Part shown: positions 33,395 to 41,530 of the stretch, in pieces
How the letters are laid out: every line of letters begins with the position of its first letter
Position numbering within the stretch: the stretch's first letter is position 1
Assembly: GCA_001275005.1 (NCBI GenBank)
Contig: JWZX01002432.1
Coordinates: 1 to 45,745, forward strand
DNA length: 45,745 bases
Source of the DNA: Chrysochromulina tobinii
Lineage: Eukaryota; Haptophyta; Prymnesiales; Chrysochromulinaceae
Reading direction: 5' to 3'
The notes under the pieces: generated by a model
The model's database searches: none
The model's input: only the letters and a program-made list of their open reading frames with translations
What the model was told of the DNA's origin: nothing
Translations under genes and position numbers: made by a program

Positions 33395-34324
33395 ATGGGT
33401 TTGCATCGGTCCGGCGTGGTGGGATGTTTCATGCTCGCATGGATACTGGCTGTCGCCGATGGCTTATACACGCAATCGCTGCCGTCTCCACACATGCTAA
33501 AAGGCCGGCGAAGTTGCGCACAGGCTTGCGCTGCGAATGCCCAGGCATGGCATGTGGGGAAGAGTGTCTGCGCCTCGCCTGCGTGGGCCGAGCTGCAAAC
33601 GGAGCTGGACACTCTGCCCGTGTTTACACTTGCGAACGCTAAAGGTGAGCCGCTCGTGCAGCAGACTCCAGCGGGTGCGCCGGTCAGCATCTTTTTCGCC
33701 GACCTCTTCCGTGCTGAGGCCGAGCTAGCCAACGCGAACCGACTGTTCCCGGACCTGAAACTCAAAATTCTACCCATCGGCCTGGGGGATGCCTTCAAAC
33801 GGGCTCAGGATGGCAGTGCGGTGATCGTACCTTCTGCGAATGAGCTGGCCGCAGCTGGGATGGATCCCGCCACTTCGCAGAGCATCCTGCCTTTGTTTGG
33901 ATGCCCAAAGCTGATGGGTCCTAAGCCAGGCAATCCCGAGAAAAAGGTCATGCCACTCTTCATGTCCGCCACAGAGGCGAAGGCCGCGGTTGAAAAAGCG
34001 CTGGAGGACGGCCTTGGCGGATTAGTACCCGAAGGCATGACGGCGCAGGCGATGGGCTTCGACATACTGTGCATGCCGCTCATCAAGGCGTGCGAATTGA
34101 TCGTCACTGGTAGGGAGACTCGGTTAGCGTTCATTGCGCCAAGCAATTCAGTCAAGTGGCTGGCAGAGTACGCAAAGCGCACAACAGCCGCCTCCGATGG
34201 TTCGCCTGGGTCCGAGAGCGAAGATTCCGCGCGGCAGGCAATGTTTGAATCGCTGCTCGACATGCGGAAAGGGATGCAGGGCATTGAGGACGCTAAAAAG
34301 GGACCGCTGGGTTCCCTGTTTTGA
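33395..34324 (+). CDS. TIC22: Tic22-like plastid protein import factor (309 aa)
   Basis: Tic22 works in the plastid intermembrane space, helping preproteins pass from outer to inner translocon. The N-terminus GVVGCFMLAWILAVADG is a clear signal peptide followed by a basic, hydroxylated region (SLPSPHMLKGRRS), the bipartite form for complex plastids. The mature part matches the Tic22 fold: VFTLANAKGEPLV, PVSIFFADLFRAEAELANA, LKILPIGLGDAFK, VPSANELAAA, then a second repeat with KVMPLFMSATEAKAAVEKALE and LCMPLIKACELIVTGRE. Length fits the family. The ATG at 33395 starts the signal peptide; 33431 is an alternative. Confidence 0.75.
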   Translation: MGLHRSGVVGCFMLAWILAVADGLYTQSLPSPHMLKGRRSCAQACAANAQAWHVGKSVCASPAWAELQTELDTLPVFTLANAKGEPLVQQTPAGAPVSIFFADLFRAEAELANANRLFPDLKLKILPIGLGDAFKRAQDGSAVIVPSANELAAAGMDPATSQSILPLFGCPKLMGPKPGNPEKKVMPLFMSATEAKAAVEKALEDGLGGLVPEGMTAQAMGFDILCMPLIKACELIVTGRETRLAFIAPSNSVKWLAEYAKRTTAASDGSPGSESEDSARQAMFESLLDMRKGMQGIEDAKKGPLGSLF

Positions 34325-34584
34325 CCCGGTATTTAACGTCCGACGATAATCGTTTCTCTCTCCTCTTTCCGGAGAGGAGTATTAGGAGGCCGAGCGTCTC
34401 GTGGAAGACCGCGCCGCATCAGGCACGCCAACGATCCAGCGCGGTGCGATGACTGATGGTGCTACCGTACGGACAAATGCAACCTTACACAGTATACGTG
34501 AGTCCAGCATTGTACAGAGCTGTGGCATGCGTAACTACCTCAGATATGCCAATCATCGTCCGCTGCTGCTTTGTGCTCCCTCTT
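34325..34584. other. Convergent intergenic gap, no gene seen
   Basis: 260 bp between the Tic22-like stop and the small coiled-coil gene stop. It begins with a pyrimidine tract followed by a short hairpin (CTCCTC...GAGGAG, ~34359-34380), which may mark a 3' end. Nothing else was recognised. Confidence 0.35.
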
Positions 34585-34959
34585 TTAGGGCGGCGGAGGG
34601 CCAGCATCTTGATGGTCAGCATCCAACATGATGGATGACAGCATCTCCCCTAGCGCATCGAGCTTGCCATTGAGCTGCTCAGCCATCCATCCAGTTGTCA
34701 CTGAGCTCTCGCCAATCTTATCGAGCTTGGCATCGAGGTAGTTGATCTTGGCCTCGAGGCGCGCCATGGTGTTGAGAAGTGCCATCATTGTCGTCTCCGA
34801 CTGGAGCACCTTTATTGTCTCGTCAGTCTTGTCTGTCTGCAGGAATGGTACGTTTGTTCTCTGTGGATAGGCATGTTGAGTTTTTGCCATCTGTGCCAGT
34901 GGCATGTAGCCGGCACATGCGGCCGCCACGCCAATCATCGTCGCAATGCCGAACGTCAT
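34585..34959 (-). CDS. Small membrane/secreted coiled-coil protein (124 aa)
   Basis: The first ~20 residues (MTFGIATMIGVAAACAGYMPL) form a hydrophobic helix, a signal peptide or membrane anchor. The rest (~45-115) is a heptad-rich helix (TIKVLQSETTMMALLNTMARLEAKINYLDAKLDKIGE...LNGKLDALGEMLSSI) likely to form a coiled coil. It ends in PPPP. No family is recognised. The gene is short but its helix periodicity supports real coding. It diverges from the PG-rich-repeat gene across 172 bp. Confidence 0.5.
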   Translation of the reverse strand: MTFGIATMIGVAAACAGYMPLAQMAKTQHAYPQRTNVPFLQTDKTDETIKVLQSETTMMALLNTMARLEAKINYLDAKLDKIGESSVTTGWMAEQLNGKLDALGEMLSSIMLDADHQDAGPPPP

Positions 34960-35131
34960 CTCAAAGCCGACGAACCTTGCGTTACGAGATTATTCCAAAA
35001 ACGAACGTCGTCGTCGCGCGAGAATTCGTCAATGCATATACTGGTAAGTGGTCGATACAAAAAATAAGAAACCCTTTACAGAAACTTGACCTCAAAACAT
35101 GTAACGTTCGACTCACGCTAGCCGACTCGTA

Positions 35132-35656
35132 ATGCCCACGAGCGTGCCGTCGGCGCCTCCTTGCCAGCCGCCTACACCTCCTCAGCTGTTCGAAAGCAGC
35201 ATTGACGAGCGCCTGGATACGATCCGGAAGCAACTTGCGCAACTGCGAGCCGAGTGGCCCAGCCCGAATCAGCCGAATCAGCCGACAAGGCCATCGAGGC
35301 CATCGACTCCCGCACAGGGCGCGCCGCAGGGCACGCCGCAAACAAGCCGCGTCAATCCAAATACCAAATATCCAGACACCGGCTTCCGCATGGAAGCCTT
35401 TCCGCCACGGAGGTTGCGGACCAATTCGAGCTCCAGCTTCTCCGTGACTCGCCGTGACAAGGCGCTCGGTAGCAATCAATCCGACTGGCTCCCCGGCCAG
35501 CGCCCAATAGGCTACCGTCCACTCTCCGGTCGGCCTTGCTTTCGCAGCGGGACCGCATACTCGTTCCGCAAGAAGACGGTGAATGCAAGGCCCTCAAACC
35601 CCTACGTGGTTGATGACACGCCCGGCCCGGGTGCCTACAACACCCTCGTGTTCTAG
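35132..35656 (+). CDS. Small PG-rich-repeat (SHIPPO-type) protein (174 aa)
   Basis: The C-terminus carries a PG-rich repeat DDTPGPGAYNT, as in sperm-tail PG-rich (STPGR/ODF3/SHIPPO) proteins, which associate with axonemal microtubules. A related, weaker block occurs before it (GTAYSFRKKTVNARPSNP). The N-terminal half has a helix (SIDERLDTIRKQLAQLRAEW) and a Pro/Gln-rich linker. The protein is much shorter than typical multi-repeat members. Together with the CFAP298-like and NEK-like genes it hints at a flagellated life stage. The ATG at 35132 is the first in frame after upstream stops. Confidence 0.6.
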   Translation: MPTSVPSAPPCQPPTPPQLFESSIDERLDTIRKQLAQLRAEWPSPNQPNQPTRPSRPSTPAQGAPQGTPQTSRVNPNTKYPDTGFRMEAFPPRRLRTNSSSSFSVTRRDKALGSNQSDWLPGQRPIGYRPLSGRPCFRSGTAYSFRKKTVNARPSNPYVVDDTPGPGAYNTLVF

Positions 35657-36558
35657 AGCCTTGCACGACTCGACGCAACAATGATACTCACATTGGTGGT
35701 GCCAGGCGGCAAGGGACATCCGGACCGGCGCCGGCAAAGGGTTCGAAGTTTTCATAGTCGATGCAACTGTATGTAGCAGGTGCCAGGTCGCACTCGCACG
35801 GGACGAGCCTCTCGCCCTCGGGCCGGCCCCACGCCGGCCACCGTCGCGCGCCCGTCGCACCGCGTATTATCCGTAGCGCGTAGGCGTCTCCGCATGCGTA
35901 TTTGAAACTGACTGATACTTTTCTGGTGTCGACATGACACTTCGTTTGAGCGCGCTAGAAAGCGCGGCGCTAGAACGCGCGAGTGCCTCCGGTCCGCCGC
36001 ATTGGCGGTCCGGGGGGGCTGCGCGCGGTCCACGCGCGTGACCGCGTCCGGGCGGTCGAGAACTCGATGATGCATGATCCGCGTACGGCGCGAGATCTCG
36101 CTCGCCGGGGGCGGTCGCGGGCGTCACGGGGGCGCCGCCTCGGGCCCGCGCGGGGACCACGCGCGTTACCGCACTGGCCACTGCCAACTCCGGAATACGC
36201 GGCAAGACGCGGGACTGAGGACCGGACCTCCGCCGCGCGGCGTCGGGCGGGGTGCGGTGCCTTGTCGACCCGGTGCGCGGTGGTGTCGACCGGCGGCACG
36301 CACCTGACACATACCACGCACCCCATTATGAATGGTTCATTGCTGTGCATGCACACACTCGATACGCGCACGATCCCACCGCAAAGAATATCTTGTCACA
36401 TCATCGTCGTCCGTCATGCATTCACACATGCATCACTCCCAAGCCCCCCGAGGGCAAAGCACCCGCGGGCCGGCAGCTCTTCGGGCGGCCGGCGCCACGA
36501 CGGCAGCTCTGCCCTCGTCAAGGGCACAAGTGCGCTACCAGGCACAGATTGTAGTGCG
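35657..36558. other. Convergent intergenic region, no gene seen
   Basis: 902 bp between two converging stops. At 35935-36330 it is very GC-rich, with small hairpins such as CGCGCTAGAAAGCGCG (35949-35964, AGAA tetraloop) followed by GCGCTAGAACGCGC. Frames through it are composition-driven. A structured non-coding RNA is conceivable but not supported by any recognised family. Confidence 0.45.
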
Positions 36559-39072
36559 CTACTTCTTGCCCTTGCTGCTGCCAAAGATTCGGCTCATGGG
36601 TGACGCTTGGCGCGGCTTGGGCGATGCAGGCTTCGCCTTGCGCCCAGGAGATTCGGGTCGCGGCGATGCGGAGCGCGGCGACGCTGGGCGTGCGCTACCA
36701 CTGCCGCGGCCGGGGCTCTCCTGGCGCGCGGCACGCCCCGGGGAGTCTTGACGCCCCCCTGTGTGCGCCCTTCCGGGCGAGTCGGCGCCGAAATTGATTG
36801 AATATTGCGGCTCAAAGTTCGGTGCCTTCTTTGCAGGCGAGCTAGAGAGGATCCGTGGCGGCTTGGGCGTCGAGCGCGCCTTGCCGTTCTTGACGACCTT
36901 GACCTCGCCAAGTTCGAGAGCGGACTCGCCAGCGACTGCGACTGAGAGCGTCTGGCCGGGCCGCATGTGCGGCGGGCACGGCACGTTGACGAGCTGCCCG
37001 CCGACGTTGGCCACAAACTGCGCGCCCGGCACGGCGTCCTCAGGGATCACGATGTCGATCTTAGAGGTGCCCTCGGGCGCCTCCACATGCAAGACCGCCT
37101 TGGGTTCACAACCCTCGGGCACCGGGATGGCGGCCACCACCTCGCCGAGCTGCGCCTGGAAGTGCGTGTGCATGCCTGATACCCATCCGGAGGGCACGAC
37201 CACCTCGAAGACGGGCCCTCGATGGCGTGTATCATCGGGGGTGGGTGGTCGCTTGAGTTTCTTGCCCTTGACGACCTTTCCGGGAAAGATGATCTGCTCA
37301 CCGCTCACGGCCATCTCGACCGCCTGCAAGCTGCTCTTGCTCAGCTCGAACGAGAGCTTGTCGCCCGGCAGCGCGTTCTCCGGCACCGGAATCTCGACGA
37401 CCTCGCCCGACGGCAGCGTGAGCCGGAGCACCGCGCCCGGTCCGGCGCCCGAAGGCACGGTGACCTCGAAAGTCTCCGCGTCGTCCTCCGTGAACGACGT
37501 CCGAGTCATCTCGGTCAGGCACGAGGCAGCCTGCGGCACGAACGCGGCCGCGCCCAGCTGCAGCGGCGGCGGGAACACGGGCGGCGGCGGCGGCGGCGGC
37601 AAGTCGTCGTCGTCGGAGAAGCCGTCCAAGTCGTCGCGCACGTCGTCGTACGTCGAGTCGAGCAAATCTGACGAATCTCGCGGCGTGCACGCCTCCTGCT
37701 GCATGCTCGCCTTCTTCGGCTGCGCGTCCGCGGCGCCGGCGCCCGCGCCGACGCGCAACGAGGAGCCGCCACGCGGAGTGAGTACCACGTTCTGAGCGCA
37801 CGTGGCGTCGGCAGCGGGCAGCGGCTGCAATGCAAGGCCCGCGCGGATGACGCCGGCAGTGGTGCGCGGCGTCATTCGGGCGCCCTTTTCGTCCTCATCG
37901 CCTGCAAAGGAGCCGGCGCCGCCGCCGAGCGTGCGCTGGCCGCCGCCAAGCGCCGGCACGCCGCCGCCGCCGCCCGTCGGACGCGCCGAGAGGCGCGGCG
38001 TCGCCATGACCATCGAGGCATATGGATCCTCATCGTCCTCAAGCTCCTCGTCACCGCGGAAGGGCGAGAGCGCGAGCATCGGAGGCGGCCTGGCGCCGCG
38101 CGTCGAGAGGCGCGGAGACTGCGGCTCTTCGTCCTCCTGCTGCATGCTCGCCTTCTTGGGATTTGCGCCCGCGACAGCGCCGCCCGCTTTGCTCGACATC
38201 GGCACCTGGCTCAGCCCCTGCAGTGGCAGATCGAGAGACATGGACGGGTCAGCGTGTGCGTCGCCCTCATCCTGCATACGCATCGACTTGGGCTGCGGCA
38301 CTGAGGCCTCCTGCTGCATCATCTGCTTGCCGCCCTTGCCGCCCGCCTCCTGCTGCGGCTGCTGCTTGCCCGAGGCGCCCTTGCGAGCGCCTGGGCTCGC
38401 CCCGAAACCCTTTGGCGGTGCGAGCAGCGTGGGCGACGACGGGCTGTCAGGCGGCACGACAGCCAGCGGAGTACTCACGCGAGGGCTCTCGACCCTGCGT
38501 GGGCTCAGGCTGGCCGACAGCCCTCCCTCGCTCAGCTTCGCCAGGTACTCGAGCGCCGCACGGGGCGACGCCATCGGCTGCTGCTCCTCTGCCTGAGGCA
38601 GCTTGATGGTGAGTCCGCTGAGCTGCAGCGGCGGCACGAAGGACGGCCGCGGCGTCGACTCGTTCCGCGGCGACGGGGCAAAGTTGCTATCGTCGTGCGC
38701 CTGGTGATACGCTTGCCGCGGCGACATACCGCTCGCCGCGGCCAGCCGCGCGCGGCTGGCGGCGGCCGCCGCCGCAGGCGAGTGTGCGCACGCGGCACAC
38801 TCGCTCACACTGCTGCTGCTGGCGCCATCGAAGCCGGCCGCGTGCGCGGAAGTCGGCGAAGGCGGATAGCGGCTGAACTCTTCCGCGTCGGCCGCCGACG
38901 GTGCGAACGCTCGCGGACTCTGCATCTCTCTCCTCCTCGCCGAGTCCTGCCTGCGCCTCGCAATACGCGAGGCGAGCGACTCGCCGCCCGGAGAGCTCGC
39001 ATCGCCGCCTAAGCTGAGCGAGGGGATGACGGGGGATGAATGCACGCCGATGGGCTGCTCTGTGCGGGCCAT
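36559..39072 (-). CDS. Large low-complexity protein with three VPSG/PG beta repeats (837 aa)
   Basis: Residues ~532-705 hold three tandem ~50-residue repeats: FEVTVPSGAGPGAVLRLTLP / VEIPVPENALPGDKLSF; FEVVVPSGWVSG / AAIPVPEGCEPKAVLHV; IDIVIPEDAVPGAQF / VNVPCPPHMRPGQTLSV. The pattern v.vP.g..pG....v..G....v.vP....pG..l.v is recurrent in algal and oomycete proteins of unknown role and should form a small beta fold. The rest is disordered, Ser/Pro-rich with many SPR/SP sites. It contains a short repeat KKASMQQE (twice, with the variant QMMQQEASVP) and a C-terminal run of SPGR/SPRP repeats ending in a basic tail. No enzyme motif is seen. A structural or signalling scaffold is possible. The ATG at 39072 is the first in frame. 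Confidence 0.65.
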   Translation of the reverse strand: MARTEQPIGVHSSPVIPSLSLGGDASSPGGESLASRIARRRQDSARRREMQSPRAFAPSAADAEEFSRYPPSPTSAHAAGFDGASSSSVSECAACAHSPAAAAAASRARLAAASGMSPRQAYHQAHDDSNFAPSPRNESTPRPSFVPPLQLSGLTIKLPQAEEQQPMASPRAALEYLAKLSEGGLSASLSPRRVESPRVSTPLAVVPPDSPSSPTLLAPPKGFGASPGARKGASGKQQPQQEAGGKGGKQMMQQEASVPQPKSMRMQDEGDAHADPSMSLDLPLQGLSQVPMSSKAGGAVAGANPKKASMQQEDEEPQSPRLSTRGARPPPMLALSPFRGDEELEDDEDPYASMVMATPRLSARPTGGGGGVPALGGGQRTLGGGAGSFAGDEDEKGARMTPRTTAGVIRAGLALQPLPAADATCAQNVVLTPRGGSSLRVGAGAGAADAQPKKASMQQEACTPRDSSDLLDSTYDDVRDDLDGFSDDDDLPPPPPPPVFPPPLQLGAAAFVPQAASCLTEMTRTSFTEDDAETFEVTVPSGAGPGAVLRLTLPSGEVVEIPVPENALPGDKLSFELSKSSLQAVEMAVSGEQIIFPGKVVKGKKLKRPPTPDDTRHRGPVFEVVVPSGWVSGMHTHFQAQLGEVVAAIPVPEGCEPKAVLHVEAPEGTSKIDIVIPEDAVPGAQFVANVGGQLVNVPCPPHMRPGQTLSVAVAGESALELGEVKVVKNGKARSTPKPPRILSSSPAKKAPNFEPQYSINFGADSPGRAHTGGRQDSPGRAARQESPGRGSGSARPASPRSASPRPESPGRKAKPASPKPRQASPMSRIFGSSKGKK

Positions 39073-39373
39073 GGTGTCACACGGAGCTTCTCGGCAAGCC
39101 GCCTAGACGCCCGGCTTGCTGCTTCGCTCAAAGATGGGCCAATGTGAGGGAGGGACCTGTGTGGAATCGATGTCCAAAAAAGGATTACGCGCATCTCCCT
39201 GAACTATTCTCCTCTAGCGATTTCTAACGAGGTGGTTAGGAGAATGTGGGGGCGGAGCCTTTGTCGGGCCTCTACAAAAAGCGTGAAGGTGATGACGACC
39301 CGTGTGGCCGGGGCGGACTCCAACAGGGCAACGGGTCTGTCTGAGGCAAGCGGTCTCCGACAGACCCGCCTCC
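39073..39373. promoter_or_regulatory. Divergent promoter, repeat protein / PPP phosphatase
   Basis: 301 bp separate the two divergent ATGs. No leader-element core and no TACATGTA were found. The frame of the phosphatase is open from 39302, but only via GTG. No distinct box was recognised. Confidence 0.35.
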
Positions 39374-40675
39374 ATGCGCCGCCGAGCGGAGCCCTCTGTC
39401 GCCGAACTGCAGTTCTCCTTCCCTCTCACACATGAAGCCGTGCTCGCGATGATGGCATGCTTCAGCAACGAAGGAGGCTGCCTGCTTCCGACGCCTTTTG
39501 TGATCGAGCTGCTCACCAAGCAGGAGGAACTACTGCGTGCGCTTCCAAACATTGTGGAGTTCGAGGTTCCCCCGGGTCAGCAGATCTGCATCGTTGGCGA
39601 CATCCATGGGCAATACGAAGACCTCATGCACGCCTTCTACATGCACGGCCTTCCCTCGCTCGAGAAGCCATATCTCTTCAACGGTGACTTTGTGGACCGC
39701 GGCAATCAGGGAGTAGAGGTGACCCTCACCGTCTTCGCGTTCCAGCAGCTGTATCCCGGGGCCGTCTTCCTCAACCGGGGCAACCACGAGGAGGCCTCCT
39801 GCCACTCCGTCGACGGTTTCCGGAAGGAATGCACCTCCAAGTACGGGCTGGCCGTCTACGACCTGTACGGGCGGCTCTTCACGAGGCTTCCCCTCGCCAC
39901 AGTACTCAACGGGGCGGTGCTGGTGTTGCACGGCGGTGTCGACTCCAACTTCACCCTTGAGCAGCTGCGCGACGCCGACCGCGCGGCGTACGTCGCCATT
40001 GTCAACAGCGGCAGCGCCAAGCGAAAGCGCTTCGCCCGACCTGCAGAGGGAGCCAAGAGTAGGACACATCTCGAGCGAGCCGCACAAATCGAGGCGCAGG
40101 CAAAGGCCAACTACCCGATCAACGCGGCACTATGGAACGATCCAGGCTCCTGTGAAGGGGAGTGTGAAGGGGAGGGCTTCAACAAGTGGCGAGGCACCGG
40201 AATGGTCTTCGGCCGCGACGTCTGCAGACGCTGGTTGGAGGACAACGGCCTCCAGCTGATCATACGATCACATGAGGAGGTGGAGCATGGGTTCGAATGG
40301 CCCTTTGGCGATGGCGAGCTGCTCGTAACCGTCTTCTCCGCAAGCAACTACGCGAGGAGCACGAGGAACCAAGGGGCAATCGCTCTTCTGTCCTCCCGCT
40401 GCGCCTCGTCCAGACCCGATCTCCCCGATGCTGGGTGGCCTTCGGCGGAGGGCCTGGACTCGATACAGCCCTCGCTTCTCTGCTCCGAAAGCGATGCCCC
40501 CACGATCCCCGCGGACCAGGGTTGTGAAGCGCTGGCCTCGGAGTCGTCGGCAACCCTCGCTGGAAGTAGCCCCTTATCCCAGCGTTACTCCTTTGAATTC
40601 GGCGCGCTGAGCTTTCTCCAATATGAAGCTCACGAGCTCTCCCAAGCCACAAGCGGATCTGCTTCAAATTTATAA
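39374..40675 (+). CDS. PPP-family Ser/Thr phosphatase (433 aa)
   Basis: A metal-dependent phosphoprotein phosphatase. All catalytic motifs are present in order: GDIHGQYEDL (~75), NGDFVDRGNQG (~103), LNRGNHEEAS (~135), VLHGGVDS, ALWNDP (usually lLWsDP), RSHEEVEHGFEW (~298) and FSASNY. The arrangement, an N-terminal helical segment plus the catalytic core with an inserted RKRFARPAEGAKSRTHLERAAQ stretch before ALWNDP, is like PPEF/PP5-type enzymes. There is no TPR or EF-hand segment here. The last ~85 residues are Ser/Pro-rich and unique. The ATG at 39374 was preferred to the GTG at 39302. Confidence 0.85.
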   Translation: MRRRAEPSVAELQFSFPLTHEAVLAMMACFSNEGGCLLPTPFVIELLTKQEELLRALPNIVEFEVPPGQQICIVGDIHGQYEDLMHAFYMHGLPSLEKPYLFNGDFVDRGNQGVEVTLTVFAFQQLYPGAVFLNRGNHEEASCHSVDGFRKECTSKYGLAVYDLYGRLFTRLPLATVLNGAVLVLHGGVDSNFTLEQLRDADRAAYVAIVNSGSAKRKRFARPAEGAKSRTHLERAAQIEAQAKANYPINAALWNDPGSCEGECEGEGFNKWRGTGMVFGRDVCRRWLEDNGLQLIIRSHEEVEHGFEWPFGDGELLVTVFSASNYARSTRNQGAIALLSSRCASSRPDLPDAGWPSAEGLDSIQPSLLCSESDAPTIPADQGCEALASESSATLAGSSPLSQRYSFEFGALSFLQYEAHELSQATSGSASNL

Positions 40676-40853
40676 ATTTGGAAAAATCGCGGCATTCACG
40701 AGCCGTTCAGTGTGATGACGTGCAGAAGCATCCAAAAACAGCAAGTTCAAAACGTACTCTCCTTGTACGTACATCCTAGAGTACGTACGGTCGCACAATT
40801 CCTCCGAACGCTTTGTCTGCGGCTTTCACTTTACAAGACTCCATCACGGTGGA

Positions 40854-41530
40854 ATGAGCGACGAACCCAAAGCTTCTGACACTCAAATGATCGATGAACT
40901 CGGTTTTGGCGCTGCCCTCGTAACACCATTCGAGACTCAACACCTCTCACACGTCTGGAGCCATGTCCTTGGCAACACGCCGATTCCAAGCTGGGATCAG
41001 CGCTTGAGCGAGATCCTTGGCTTCATCCGAAGAAAAGAACCGTGGGAGATCAAGCCAGAGGACGCGCGACTGCTCCTCGTGAGCAGGTTGGCAAGGGGGG
41101 GCGCTCGACAGGTGCCGAGCATGAAACATGCCAACTGGGTCCACAAGACTGAGCCGCACGTCTTCTTCGTAGAGGGCGACGGGCAAGATACGGGCGACAT
41201 CGGAGAGAGCGACTATGAAAGAGTCACTACCAGTGGCGCGCTCTCGCACACTGTCACTCAATTCCCCGACTTGATCGCAGTGAAGCGGGCCAGCTGCTCG
41301 CCTGGGAAGGATACCCCAAACCCCAAAAAGGTGGGCGAGTGGCAGCTAGCGCTTCTGGAAGGCCACCCTGATTTCGGGAGCAAAACATTCCGAGGCACTC
41401 TGGAGCTGAAAGAGGAACGGGAAGGCGGATATGGCCGTGATGGAATCAAGTGCAAACTCTTTGGCCCGAAACTCGTTCACTCGGTCCCCGACATGAACAA
41501 GAAACGCAGGAGCGAAGCTGGCTCGAGCTC
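40854..41530 (+). repeat. Segment duplicated at 44878-45725
   Basis: The 5' part of this gene is repeated in direct orientation 4 kb downstream. From about 40968 (VLGN..I) to 41530 the copies match 45147-45725 at about 90 % or better by eye, with 41160-41460 nearly identical. The copies diverge sharply at ~41531/45724. The N-terminal ~23 residues also match, but copy 2 has a Gly-rich insert between them. Confidence 0.9.
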
